From Lachnospiraceae bacterium (GTDB lineage Bacteria; Bacillota; Clostridia; Lachnospirales; Lachnospiraceae), in the NCBI GenBank assembly GCA_910574185.1, contig CAJSZQ010000013.1, positions 1 through 64,000 of the forward strand: a stretch of DNA of 64,000 nucleotides, written 5' to 3'. Position numbers and translations under genes: made by a program. The notes under the pieces are model-generated. The model was not told where the DNA came from, made no database searches, and saw only the letters and a list, made by a program, of their open reading frames with translations. This document shows, piece by piece, positions 16,798-25,564 of the stretch (position 1 is its first letter; each line of letters begins with the position of its first letter).

Positions 16798-18549
16798 ATG
16801 AAGATTAGCATGAAAGATGGTACAATCCAGGATTTTACATTTAATGACGAGGTTGGCGCGGAGGCGTTTCACCATACTACCTCCCATATCTTAGCTCAGG
16901 CGGTGAAGCGCCTGTATCCAGATACCAAATGTGCCATTGGGCCGGCAATTAAGGATGGCTTTTATTATGATTTTGAATTTAGCTTTCCGTTTACTACAGA
17001 ACATCTGGCAGAAGTTGAGAAAGAGATGCGAAATATTGTGAAGCAGGGTATTCCTCTGGAACGTTCTACTATGTGCCGGGAAGAGGCCATTTCTTATATG
17101 AAGGAGAGGAATGAAGATTATAAAGTGGAACTGATTGAAGACTTGCCGGAGGATGCCGAGCTTAGTTTTTATTCTCAGGGAGACTTTACAGATTTGTGTG
17201 CGGGGCCTCATGTGGCCAATACAAGCGTGATTAAGGCATTTAAGCTTCAGAGTGTGGCGGGGGCTTACTGGAGAGGCGATGAGCGTCGTCAGATGCTGAC
17301 AAGAATCTATGGAACCTCTTTCCCGAAAGCTGCAGATTTGGAAGCTTATATCAAACGCATGGAAGAGGCAAAGCTTCGGGATCACAGGAAGCTGGGGAAA
17401 GAGCTTGGATTATTTGCGATTATGGACGAAGGACCGGGATTCCCGTTTTTCCTGCCAAAGGGAATGGTGCTGAAGAACTTACTGCTTGATTATTGGAGGA
17501 AGCTGCATCAGAGAGAGGGTTATGTGGAGATTTCCACACCGATTATTTTAAGCAGGCAGCTCTGGGAAAATTCCGGCCACTGGGATCACTATAAGGACAA
17601 TATGTATACAACGGTGATTGACGACGCGGACTTTGCAGTGAAGCCGATGAATTGTCCCGGCGGAATGCTGGTATATAAGGTAGAGCCGCGTTCTTACAAA
17701 GATTTGCCGATGCGGGTAGGCGAGATTGGTCTGGTGCACCGCCATGAGAAGTCCGGCCAGCTCCATGGTCTGATGCGCGTGCGCTGCTTTAATCAGGACG
17801 ACGCTCATATTTTCATGACAAAGGATCAGATTCGCAGTGAAATTAAAGGAGTTGTAAGACTGATTGATGAGGTTTATGACAAATTCGGATTCAAATATCA
17901 TGTAGAGTTATCCACCAGACCAGAGGACAGCATGGGAAGCGACGAGGACTGGGAGATGGCGACAGAAGCTCTTCGCTGCGCGCTGAACGAACTTGGCATG
18001 GATTATGTGGTAAATGAGGGCGACGGTGCATTCTACGGACCGAAGATTGATTTCCATCTGGAGGACTCCATTGGAAGAACCTGGCAGTGCGGGACCATTC
18101 AGCTTGACTTCCAGATGCCTCAGAGATTTGACTTAGAATACACAGGAGCGGATGGGGAGAAACATCGTCCGATTATGATACACCGGGTGGCGTTCGGCTC
18201 CATTGAGCGGTTTATCGGTATTTTGATTGAACATTTTGCGGGTAAATTCCCTACTTGGCTTGCGCCTGTTCAGGTCCGAGTTATGGCAGTTTCGGAGAAA
18301 TTTTCTGACTATGCGCAGAAAGTTCAGGATGAATTTAAAGAAGCCGGAATCCGAAGTGAAGCAGATCTTCGGAATGAGAAGCTGGGCTATAAGATTCGAG
18401 AGGCGCGTATGCAGAGAGTTCCCTATATGATTATTGTAGGTGAGAAGGAGGTAGAAGAAGGAACAATTTCCGTAAGAAGACGTGACGAAGGTGATATCGG
18501 CGCTATGAAAGCGCAGGAATTGATTAAAAAGATTCAGGAGGAAGTGTAG
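16798..18549 (+). CDS. thrS: Threonyl-tRNA synthetase lacking the TGS domain
   Basis: 583 residues, about 60 shorter than the common 640-residue form. It begins close to the editing domain: HTTSHILAQAVKRLYP holds the HxxxH of the threonyl editing site. The class II core has motif 2 around VHRHEKSGQLHGLMRVR and motif 3 GSIERFIGILIEH; zinc Cys is in NCPGG. The C-terminal anticodon-binding domain ends with RRRDEGDIG. The N-terminal TGS domain is absent, and the RBS (GAGAGGAG) right before the ATG shows this is the true start. Controlled by the T-box upstream. Confidence 0.96.
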   Translation: MKISMKDGTIQDFTFNDEVGAEAFHHTTSHILAQAVKRLYPDTKCAIGPAIKDGFYYDFEFSFPFTTEHLAEVEKEMRNIVKQGIPLERSTMCREEAISYMKERNEDYKVELIEDLPEDAELSFYSQGDFTDLCAGPHVANTSVIKAFKLQSVAGAYWRGDERRQMLTRIYGTSFPKAADLEAYIKRMEEAKLRDHRKLGKELGLFAIMDEGPGFPFFLPKGMVLKNLLLDYWRKLHQREGYVEISTPIILSRQLWENSGHWDHYKDNMYTTVIDDADFAVKPMNCPGGMLVYKVEPRSYKDLPMRVGEIGLVHRHEKSGQLHGLMRVRCFNQDDAHIFMTKDQIRSEIKGVVRLIDEVYDKFGFKYHVELSTRPEDSMGSDEDWEMATEALRCALNELGMDYVVNEGDGAFYGPKIDFHLEDSIGRTWQCGTIQLDFQMPQRFDLEYTGADGEKHRPIMIHRVAFGSIERFIGILIEHFAGKFPTWLAPVQVRVMAVSEKFSDYAQKVQDEFKEAGIRSEADLRNEKLGYKIREARMQRVPYMIIVGEKEVEEGTISVRRRDEGDIGAMKAQELIKKIQEEV

Positions 18550-18678
18550 AGCCGAATACTGTGCATTTGGTTGGGAAGAAAGTTAGTTTGAATGTGTAGT
18601 AAGGCTCGACGGTGAAGCAAAGAAATGTAAGATAAAAACATGGTGTGAAAAAGAATTGTCTTTAGAAAGGTGATGCAG

Positions 18679-19989
18679 ATGGGACATTTGACAACGAAAG
18701 ACGCATACAAGAATCTGGAGGAGCGGATTAACTGGTTTACACAAGGAGCGCCGGCATCGGGGACTTTATACAAGATTCTGCAGGTACTCTATACGGAAAA
18801 GGAGGCAAAGTGGGTGGCGCTGCTTCCGGTCAGACCCTTTACACTGAAGAAGGCCGCGAGAATCTGGGGAACCACAGAGTGGAAAGCGGAGAAACTCTTA
18901 GACCATCTCTGTGAAAAGGCGCTTTTGGTAGACTCGGATTATCATGGGCAGAGACAGTTTGTGATGCCTCCGCCGATGGCAGGATTTATTGAATTTGCAT
19001 TGATGCGGACCAGAGGCGATATTGACCAGAAGTATCTTGGAGAGCTTTACTACCAGTATATGAATGTGGAGGAAGATTTCGTTAAGGATTTGTTTTTTGC
19101 CACAGAGACCAGACTGGGAAGAGTGTTTGTGCAGGAACCGGTGCTGACCAATGATAAAACGAACCATATTCTGGATTACGAGCGGGCGACGCATATTGTA
19201 GACGAAGCGAAATATATCGGACTTGGAACCTGCTACTGTCGTCATAAGATGTATCATGCGGGACATCCCTGTGAAATTGACGCGCCCTGGGATGTGTGCC
19301 TGACCTTTGACAATGTGGCCAGGTCTCTATCGGAGCATGGAGGCTATGCAAGATTGATTTCTAAGGAAGAGGCAAAGGATGTTCTGCAGCTTTCCTACGA
19401 GAGCAATCTGGTACAGATTGGGGAAAATGTCAGGGAGCATCCGGCATTTATCTGTAATTGCTGCGGCTGTTGCTGCGAAGCTTTGCAGGCGGCCAGAAGA
19501 TTCAGTCCCATGCAGCCGGTAGCGACGACGAATTATATCCCGAAGGTATCGTTGGATACCTGTATTTCCTGTGGGAAATGTGCAAAGGTCTGCCCGATTC
19601 TGGCAGTTGCCATGGAAGAAGATACGACAGAGGGAACGGTTGGAAAGAAGGGAAAACATCCGGTGATTGATGAGGAGATTTGTCTGGGGTGCGGAGTCTG
19701 CGCCAGAAATTGTCCTACAGAAGCAATTAAACTAGAGCGGCGGCCGATTCAGGTGATTACTCCGGTAAACAGCACCCATCGGTTTGTTTTGCAGGCCATT
19801 GAGAAAGGGACGCTGCAGAATCTGATATTTGATAATCAGGCGTTTGCCAACCACAGGGCAATGGCGGCAGTGTTTGGGACGATTTTAAAGCTTCCGCCGT
19901 TAAAACAAGCCATGGCAAGTAAGCAGTTTAAATCGGTGTATTTAGATAAGCTCTTGTCCATGCAGAAGAAAAGAAGGGGAGAGCAGTAA
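18679..19989 (+). CDS. Ferredoxin-type 4Fe-4S protein, cytoplasmic
   Basis: 436 residues. The C-terminal part holds two 4Fe-4S motifs, CISCGKCAKVCP (about 292) and CLGCGVCARNCP (about 334), plus a cysteine cluster CNCCGCCC (about 262). The N-terminal half resembles a winged-helix-like domain (KKAARIWGTTEWKAEKLLDHL). Proteins of this design occur widely in Clostridia as electron-transfer or regulatory partners of unknown reaction. The ATG at 18679 has AAGG eight bases upstream, better spaced than those at 18670/18673. Probably monocistronic, with a terminator after it. Confidence 0.8.
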   Translation: MGHLTTKDAYKNLEERINWFTQGAPASGTLYKILQVLYTEKEAKWVALLPVRPFTLKKAARIWGTTEWKAEKLLDHLCEKALLVDSDYHGQRQFVMPPPMAGFIEFALMRTRGDIDQKYLGELYYQYMNVEEDFVKDLFFATETRLGRVFVQEPVLTNDKTNHILDYERATHIVDEAKYIGLGTCYCRHKMYHAGHPCEIDAPWDVCLTFDNVARSLSEHGGYARLISKEEAKDVLQLSYESNLVQIGENVREHPAFICNCCGCCCEALQAARRFSPMQPVATTNYIPKVSLDTCISCGKCAKVCPILAVAMEEDTTEGTVGKKGKHPVIDEEICLGCGVCARNCPTEAIKLERRPIQVITPVNSTHRFVLQAIEKGTLQNLIFDNQAFANHRAMAAVFGTILKLPPLKQAMASKQFKSVYLDKLLSMQKKRRGEQ

Positions 19990-20028
19990 TCAAGTAACAA
20001 TTCAGCTAAAGAATCGAAAACAATCAGA

Positions 20029-20062
20029 GTGTAAAGTCTTGTTAAGGGCTTTACACTTTTTT
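20029..20062 (+). terminator. Intrinsic terminator after the 4Fe-4S protein
   Basis: GTGTAAAG (20029-20036) and CTTTACAC (20049-20056) pair perfectly, followed by six T. Confidence 0.85.
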
Positions 20063-20205
20063 AATGCTATAGGAAATTTCGTTCCCTATAGCATTAAAAC
20101 CCTCCGGGGGGATGCGCAGCTGCGCGCGCGGAACAAAAGCTGCGCTGCCAGAAATATAATAACGCGGGAGTGTGCGAAGCGCACTTTTGTTCTCTATAAC
20201 CACTT
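20059..20205. repeat. Nested inverted repeat of unknown type
   Basis: TTTTAATGCTATAGG (20059-20073) is perfectly inverted at 20085-20099. After a very GC-rich stretch (GATGCGCAGCTGCGCGCGCG), GGAACAAAAGC and its inverse ACTTTTGTTC (ending near 20193) form a second, wider inverted repeat. No reading frame is evident. It looks like a compact mobile or structural repeat placed directly at the upstream terminator. Confidence 0.5.
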
Positions 20206-20289
20206 ATTATGTTAAATCGACCGCCTATTTGTATTTTGTTGAAGAAAAGGCGGCTGTTTTCTATAATGATGCCCAGGAGGTGAGGAAAA

Positions 20290-20730
20290 TTGCAGGTCGA
20301 AGTGAAAATTGATTCCGCGTACGAAGAGCCGAAAGTTATCGTTCTGACGTCGTCCATGACAGAAGAAGTGAATCGGCTGGTAAAGAAGCTGTCGGAGGAT
20401 TTTCCGAAAATGCTTGCGGGAATCCGAAACGACAGATGCGAGCTTTTAGAACAGACAGAAATTATCCGTATCTATGCGGCTTCCGGCAAGGTCTATGCGG
20501 TAACGGCGAAAGGGGAATATGTACTGCGGCGCAGGTTATATGAATTAGAGGAGCAGCTTGCGGGAAGCAGTTTTGTCCGTATTTCCAATTCAGAGATGAT
20601 TAATTTAAAGAAGGTAGAGCATTTTGATTTGAGTTTTACAGGAACAATCTATGTAAAACTGTCAAATCAGACGTCTGCCTATGTGTCAAGAAGGTATGTT
20701 TCAAAAATCAAGACGATGTTAGGGATATGA
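20290..20730 (+). CDS. LytTR-domain transcription regulator
   Basis: 146 residues. About 45 N-terminal residues without a receiver domain are followed by a LytTR DNA-binding domain (IIRIYAASGKVYAVTAKGEYVLRRRLYELEEQL...FVRISNSEMINLKKV...YVSRRYV). Starts with TTG, seven bases after GGAGGTG. It pairs with the membrane protein encoded 11 bases downstream; such LytTR plus membrane-protein pairs (LytTR regulatory systems such as HdrRM/BrsRM in streptococci) have the membrane protein restrain the regulator. The target genes are not visible here. Confidence 0.88.
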   Translation: MQVEVKIDSAYEEPKVIVLTSSMTEEVNRLVKKLSEDFPKMLAGIRNDRCELLEQTEIIRIYAASGKVYAVTAKGEYVLRRRLYELEEQLAGSSFVRISNSEMINLKKVEHFDLSFTGTIYVKLSNQTSAYVSRRYVSKIKTMLGI

Positions 20731-20741
20731 GGTGAAAGAAT

Positions 20742-21188
20742 ATGAAGAAAAATATGATAATGCGCGGAATGCAGGGGATTCCCTTTGGGATTGCTATTGG
20801 GTATGTGATTTCGATTGTAACGTCGCTAATATGGGGAGAGGGATATTATTCTCCCTGTGTGCCGGAGTTAATGGATGCGGCCGGAGGCGAGATTCAGGCG
20901 GTCGTTTTACAGGCGGCGCTTTGCGGCCTGCTGGGGGCGGTCTTTGGGGCGGCGTCTGTGTTATGGGATGTGGAGGGATGGAGCATTGCAAAGCAGACGG
21001 GGATTTATTTTGTCTTCGTGTGCGCAGCCATGATGCCGACGGCGTATCTCCTGTACTGGATGGAGCATAGTATAGCGGGATTTGTTCAGTATTTGCTCAT
21101 GTTTGTCATTATATTTGCTTTTGTATGGATTTCGCAGTATTGGATTATGATGCGGAAAATACGGGCAATCAATGCGAAATTACAATAA
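20742..21188 (+). CDS. DUF3021-family membrane protein, partner of the LytTR regulator
   Basis: 148 residues with four predicted membrane helices, of the DUF3021 type that is typically encoded next to stand-alone LytTR regulators. Its job is probably to hold or tune the regulator in response to a membrane signal. RBS AGGTG overlaps the end of the regulator gene, so the two are translated together. Confidence 0.8.
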   Translation: MKKNMIMRGMQGIPFGIAIGYVISIVTSLIWGEGYYSPCVPELMDAAGGEIQAVVLQAALCGLLGAVFGAASVLWDVEGWSIAKQTGIYFVFVCAAMMPTAYLLYWMEHSIAGFVQYLLMFVIIFAFVWISQYWIMMRKIRAINAKLQ

Positions 21189-21195
21189 AATTTGT

Positions 21196-21423
21196 GTTAC
21201 AATTCACACGCCGCCTGCTCCGGCCTGCAAACTGTGACACATGAAGCAAGGCGAGACAACATTCCAGTGAACTTCCTGCTAACGTAGTCTAAGAAACTCA
21301 GGAATGCCTTCGTTCCTAAGACTACGTAAGCAGCAATTTCACTTTCATTAAAAGCGTCTCTGAAATACCTTGCTTCATGTGTCACAGTTTGCAGGCCGGA
21401 GCAGGCGGCGTGTGAATTGTAAG
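21196..21423. repeat. Long hairpin element, full copy A
   Basis: Two 55-base arms, 21197-21251 and 21368-21422, are perfect inverted repeats, beginning TTACAATTCACACGCC. Between them is a 116-base core with an inner stem (CTGCTAACGTAGTCT at 21276-21290 against 21319-21333) and a lower stem AGTGAA/TTCACT. The core aligns base by base with that of the element at 47923-48166, although the arms of the two copies are unrelated beyond the tips. It sits 8 bases after the DUF3021 stop. No clear flanking duplication. Confidence 0.8.
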
Positions 21424-21504
21424 AAAATTGTTTTTTGTATAAATCTGACAATGCCCTGACATGATATTTGTGGTACAATGGAAAGGTTAAGGGGGTGTCA
21501 GATT

Positions 21505-22362
21505 ATGATACAGGCAACAATGGTACTGGAAGGCGGAGCAACCAGAGGGGTTTTCACTTCTGGCGTATTGGATTATCTGATGGAGGAACAAGTGGAATTG
21601 TCCCATCTTGTCAGCGTGTCTGCGGGGGCGTGCAACGGTGTGGATTATGTGTCGCGCCAGATTGGGAGAACCAGAGACTGCATGATTCATAAAGAAAAGG
21701 AGTACAATTATTATTTCGGTTTCAGGAAGTTTGTAAAGGAGAAGAGTATTCTGGACATGGATATGGTTTTTGACAGATATCCGAATGAGTTGTTTCCATT
21801 TGATTATGATACGTATTTTGCATCAGAGACAGAATGTGAGATTGTCACAACCAACTGCCGGACGGGAAAAGCGGAATATATGACGGAGAGGAAAGACAGA
21901 GGCAGACTTATGAAAGTATGCCGGGCTTCCAGCAGTATGCCTTTGATTTCTCCTATGGTAGATATTGACGGCGAATTGTATCTGGATGGGGGACTTGCAG
22001 ATTCGATTCCCATTAAAAGAGCGTTAGAGATTGGGAATCAGAAAGTCATAGTTATTCTTACCAGAAATCCCGATTACCGGAAGCGGCCTACAACCAAGGC
22101 GGTGGCGAAATTATACCGGCAGGCATACCGGTCTTATCCGAAGCTGGTCCGGACAGCGATTTTAAGGAACAAGAAGTATAATCAGCAGGCAGAATTGGTA
22201 GAGAAACTGGAAAAAGAGGGAAAGATTTTTGTAGTGAGGCCGCTGATTCCGACAGTTTCAAGATTGGAGAAAGACTACGATATGTTGATGAATTTTTATG
22301 ATCATGGTTACTGTCTGATGCGGAGAGAATATAACAGGCTGATGGAGTATCTGGAAGGGTAG
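21505..22362 (+). CDS. Patatin-like phospholipase
   Basis: 285 residues. The oxyanion-hole motif GGATRG (about 10-15), the nucleophile in SVSAGA (GxSxG variant, with Ser replacing the first Gly) and the catalytic Asp in DGGLADS (about 163) mark a patatin-type Ser/Asp lipid acyl hydrolase. A conserved GxSxG first Gly is missing but this is common in the RssA-like bacterial branch. Cytoplasmic, substrate unknown. GGGGG before the ATG at 21505 is the RBS; the upstream in-frame start at 21478 is unlikely. Confidence 0.87.
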   Translation: MIQATMVLEGGATRGVFTSGVLDYLMEEQVELSHLVSVSAGACNGVDYVSRQIGRTRDCMIHKEKEYNYYFGFRKFVKEKSILDMDMVFDRYPNELFPFDYDTYFASETECEIVTTNCRTGKAEYMTERKDRGRLMKVCRASSSMPLISPMVDIDGELYLDGGLADSIPIKRALEIGNQKVIVILTRNPDYRKRPTTKAVAKLYRQAYRSYPKLVRTAILRNKKYNQQAELVEKLEKEGKIFVVRPLIPTVSRLEKDYDMLMNFYDHGYCLMRREYNRLMEYLEG

Positions 22363-22368
22363 AGAAAA

Positions 22369-22412
22369 AGCTGCCGCATCTGACTGGTTGATGCGGCAGC
22401 TTACTTTTGTTA
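22369..22412. terminator. Bidirectional terminator between convergent genes
   Basis: AGCTGCCGCATC (22369-22380) and GATGCGGCAGCT (22390-22401) form a perfect 12-bp stem. T-rich sequence follows on the + strand and, read on the minus strand, CTTTTTC follows. It separates the patatin gene from the convergent flavin reductase. Confidence 0.85.
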
Positions 22413-22432
22413 TTTAATTTTATGAAATTATT

Positions 22433-24433
22433 TTAGAGGTATTCAAGTCTCTCTAATGCGTTCAGTACCATGTGACGTCCTGCGTCGGTGCCGTCGATAA
22501 TACGTCTTGCCCTTACAGCATCGCCGATATTTAAGATTTCTACGTCTTCATCTTCGAAACCGTTCACGATATCTTCCCAGAGCGGAGCGTGCGCTCTCAT
22601 GCCTAAGCATACAAAACCATAGTCGAATGGAAGTTCTTCTTCGGTATTGCCGTATTTTACCTCGAAGGAGTGAGCGTTTACCTTCTGGAGTGCAGTGTTG
22701 GTCATCTGGCGTACATTGTGCTTTTCCATGCATTCTTTCATACTTGCAGTAGAGGAAGCGTCAAGTCCGCGGCCGATCATCGGCATCATCTCGATAATCG
22801 TGGTTTCAGCTCCGCGCGGCGCGAAGAACTCAACCACGTCAAGGCCAACGGCGCCGCCGCCGATTACAACAACCTTCTTGCCAGTCATATCCTCTGGATA
22901 GTTGTCCAAATTGTTAATCATATCCTTAATGGAGTAAACGGCTGCGTCTTCCTTGCCAAGATTGTCATGAAGACCATTAATTGGAGGAAGAAGCGGTACG
23001 GAACCCGTTGCATTGACAACAAGCTGTGGGTCATAGGACTTAATCATGTCAACGGTAACGTCTACGCCTGTCTTGATGGTTAAGTTGTCAAGTTTGGAAG
23101 CTCTGTGCTTTAAGTAATTCGGGAAATCTGCCAGTCTCTTCTTTGCAGGAATCTTAGAAATCTCTACAGAGAGGCCTCCAACATGCTCCTCTTTCTCAAG
23201 AAGCGTTACGTTGCATCCGACCTCAGCGGCTGTACATGCAGCTTCCAGTCCGGCAGTACCTGCGCCTACAACGACCACATTACATGGTTTGTTTATTTTA
23301 TGCTTCTTGTATTCTTCATTATTGATGATATCTGGATTGATACTGCAGCGCAGCGGTTTGTTGCCTCCAATACGGTTGCCCACACAGCCCACGTTACAGG
23401 AGATACATTTACGGATGTCAGCTGCGTCGCCATATTTTGCCTTATTACACCAATTCGGGTCTGCGATTAATCCCCGGCCCATGCCGATAATGTCAGCGTC
23501 GCCTCTTGCAAGGATGTCGTCAGCAATCTTCGGATCGCGGATATTTCCGATGGCAATGGTCGGCTTGCCGAATTTATCCCGAACGGCCTTAGCCATGTAA
23601 GAGCGCCATCCGTCTTCCAAGTAATTGGCGTCTATCTGATACTGAATCGTCGGATTCAGTGCAGAAGAGGTGTCAAAGATATCTACTTCATCATTCAGAT
23701 ACTCTAAGTATTCCAGACAATCCTCTACATGATTGCCTCCTTCTACCAGCTCGTCCACGCTGAGACGAAGAGAGATTGGAACCATCGGGCCCACAGCCTT
23801 ACGCACTTCGTCAATGACCATGCGGCAGAAACGTGAACGGTTCTCGGCGCATCCGCCAAATTCATCGGTTCTGTCATTCATAGTCGGAGAAAGGAATTGG
23901 CTGATTAAGTAGGAGTGTCCGGCATGGATTTCTACCATATCAAAACCTGCGTTAACCGCACGTCTGGCAGCAGCGCCGTAATCTTTGGCGATGCTTTCCA
24001 ATTCTTCTTTTGATAACGGACGCGGTGATTCTCCGCCCGGTTTGGATGGAAGAGTCGACGCAGATACAGGCTGCATGCCAATTCTGGAAGACATGGCAGA
24101 AGCGCCTGCATGGTTAATCTGAACGCCAATCATAGAACCATGTCTGTGACATGCTTCGGTCAGATTCCAGAGTCTCGGAATATAGCAGTCCTGGTCGATA
24201 CGGAGCTGTGTAGTTCCGTTGGACCCTTCAGGATATTTAACGCAAACATTCTCTACAATAATTAAGCCTGTGCCGCCGCGCGCTCTCTGCTCATAATACT
24301 TAATGTGTTCGTCGCTTAACTCGCCTGTATGGCCGGCTAAATCACTTCCCATTGGCATCATGGCAACTCGGTTCGGCATTACCATTCCTCTGACTTTCAG
24401 GGGGCTGAAAATGTGTTTGAAATTGTTTTTCAT
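22433..24433 (-). CDS. Old-yellow-enzyme/2,4-dienoyl-CoA-reductase-type flavin oxidoreductase
   Basis: 666 residues. An N-terminal FMN TIM barrel (about 1-340) has MPNRVAMMPMGSD and EIHAGHSYLISQFLSP. Four cysteines for a 4Fe-4S cluster lie in CISCNVGC and RCSINP (about 345-372). The C-terminal FAD and NAD(P)H Rossmann domains show VVVGAGTAGLEAA and VVVIGGGAVGLDV. This is the layout of 2,4-dienoyl-CoA reductase, enoate reductase, trimethylamine dehydrogenase and the bile-acid enzymes BaiCD/BaiH. It reduces an activated C=C bond, substrate unknown. It stands alone with its own promoter and shows no bai neighbours, so a bile-acid role is not supported by context. Confidence 0.9.
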   Translation of the reverse strand: MKNNFKHIFSPLKVRGMVMPNRVAMMPMGSDLAGHTGELSDEHIKYYEQRARGGTGLIIVENVCVKYPEGSNGTTQLRIDQDCYIPRLWNLTEACHRHGSMIGVQINHAGASAMSSRIGMQPVSASTLPSKPGGESPRPLSKEELESIAKDYGAAARRAVNAGFDMVEIHAGHSYLISQFLSPTMNDRTDEFGGCAENRSRFCRMVIDEVRKAVGPMVPISLRLSVDELVEGGNHVEDCLEYLEYLNDEVDIFDTSSALNPTIQYQIDANYLEDGWRSYMAKAVRDKFGKPTIAIGNIRDPKIADDILARGDADIIGMGRGLIADPNWCNKAKYGDAADIRKCISCNVGCVGNRIGGNKPLRCSINPDIINNEEYKKHKINKPCNVVVVGAGTAGLEAACTAAEVGCNVTLLEKEEHVGGLSVEISKIPAKKRLADFPNYLKHRASKLDNLTIKTGVDVTVDMIKSYDPQLVVNATGSVPLLPPINGLHDNLGKEDAAVYSIKDMINNLDNYPEDMTGKKVVVIGGGAVGLDVVEFFAPRGAETTIIEMMPMIGRGLDASSTASMKECMEKHNVRQMTNTALQKVNAHSFEVKYGNTEEELPFDYGFVCLGMRAHAPLWEDIVNGFEDEDVEILNIGDAVRARRIIDGTDAGRHMVLNALERLEYL

Positions 24434-24483
24434 TTCGTTGACCTCCGTTTACTTTTTTCATTAAAACCAACATTATAAATAGT

Positions 24484-24512
24484 ATTATAGGATATTGTTA
24501 AAGATAAATCAA
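24484..24512 (-). promoter_or_regulatory. Promoter of the flavin oxidoreductase
   Basis: On the minus strand TTGATT (complement of 24507-24512), 17-base spacer and TATAAT (complement of 24484-24489), about 50 bases upstream of the ATG. Confidence 0.6.
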
Positions 24513-24686
24513 ATACATGTTTTTGTGAAAGTCGATAGAAAATATCTATGGATTATCCGGTGGTTGGTAATTATAACGAAAAAATATGAGTTATGATATC
24601 GAAACGTACTGCTTATGCGGATTTTACATTCTGTGCAAAGTCCAAAAGAACAAGCATATTATGCTGGAGGGGGTGCAGAAAATGTC

Positions 24687-24715
24687 TTGCGGTTTACAGA
24701 AAATATTGCTATAAT
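24687..24715 (+). promoter_or_regulatory. Promoter of the chorismate mutase-shikimate kinase gene
   Basis: TTGCGG (24687-24692), 17-base spacer, TATAAT (24710-24715), 55 bases upstream of the ATG. The 335-base divergent gap (24434-24769) otherwise holds only this and the opposing promoter. Confidence 0.6.
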
Positions 24716-24769
24716 ATCAAAGTTAAAACTATGAAAATAGCGCTTAAAAGATGAGGGAGAGACAAGGAT

Positions 24770-25561
24770 ATGATGAATAATTTGGAATTATACCGGGAAC
24801 AGCTTGCGCTTTGTGATGATAAGATTATTGATGCGCTGGTTGAGCGGAACGCAATCGTTGAGAAGATTATGGCTTATAAAGAAGAATACGGCATGCCGAT
24901 TATCCAGCCAAAACAGGAAGAGAAACAGAAGGAGCAGCTAAAAGCCAAGCTTGGCGATAACAAATACAGAGAAGAGATTTATGATGTATTTCGCCGTATC
25001 CGCCGTAATAGCAAGCGGATTCAGGCGAGAAAGCTTTTTGATTATAATATTGTTCTGATTGGGTTTATGGGAGCGGGAAAAACAACTATTTCCGACTATC
25101 TGAGTATGACGTTTGCTATGGATATTGTGGAGATGGATCAGGTGATTGCAGAACGGGAGCAGATGAGTATTCCGGATATTTTTACTACATACGGCGAAGA
25201 ATATTTCCGCAATCTTGAGACAGAGCTGCTGATTGAGATGCAGAGTAAGAAGAATACCGTAATTTCCTGCGGCGGCGGTGTTGCCATGCGGGAGCGCAAT
25301 GTGGAAGAGATGAAAAAGAACGGTAAGGTTATCCTTCTTACGGCCAGTCCGGAGACGATTTATGACCGGGTGAAGGACAGCAATGATCGTCCGGTGCTGA
25401 ATGGGCGCAAGAATGTGAAAGGAATTTCGGAATTGATGGAACAGCGCCGGGAAAAATATGAGGCGGCGGCTGATCTTGTAGTTAATACAGACGGCAGAAC
25501 GGTGCTTCAGATATGCGAAGATCTTGTGCGGCAGTTAATTGATGCGGAAATGGAAGTATAG
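24770..25561 (+). CDS. Bifunctional chorismate mutase-shikimate kinase
   Basis: 263 residues. The first about 85 are an AroQ-type all-helical chorismate mutase (LELYREQLALCDDKIIDALVERNAIVEKIMAYK). The rest is shikimate kinase: Walker A GFMGAGKTT (about 101), DMDQ-like acid EMDQ, FRNLET, and CGGGVAMR. It joins two steps of aromatic amino acid biosynthesis that are not consecutive (shikimate to shikimate-3-phosphate; chorismate to prephenate). Only 3 bases separate it from yqeG. RBS is a weak GGGAGAG. Confidence 0.9.
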   Translation: MMNNLELYREQLALCDDKIIDALVERNAIVEKIMAYKEEYGMPIIQPKQEEKQKEQLKAKLGDNKYREEIYDVFRRIRRNSKRIQARKLFDYNIVLIGFMGAGKTTISDYLSMTFAMDIVEMDQVIAEREQMSIPDIFTTYGEEYFRNLETELLIEMQSKKNTVISCGGGVAMRERNVEEMKKNGKVILLTASPETIYDRVKDSNDRPVLNGRKNVKGISELMEQRREKYEAAADLVVNTDGRTVLQICEDLVRQLIDAEMEV

Positions 25562-25564
25562 GCT

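Noticed and set aside
22433..24433. Flavin oxidoreductase as a bile-acid bai gene
   Set aside because: The architecture fits BaiCD/BaiH but also many other reductases, and none of the other bai genes is nearby.
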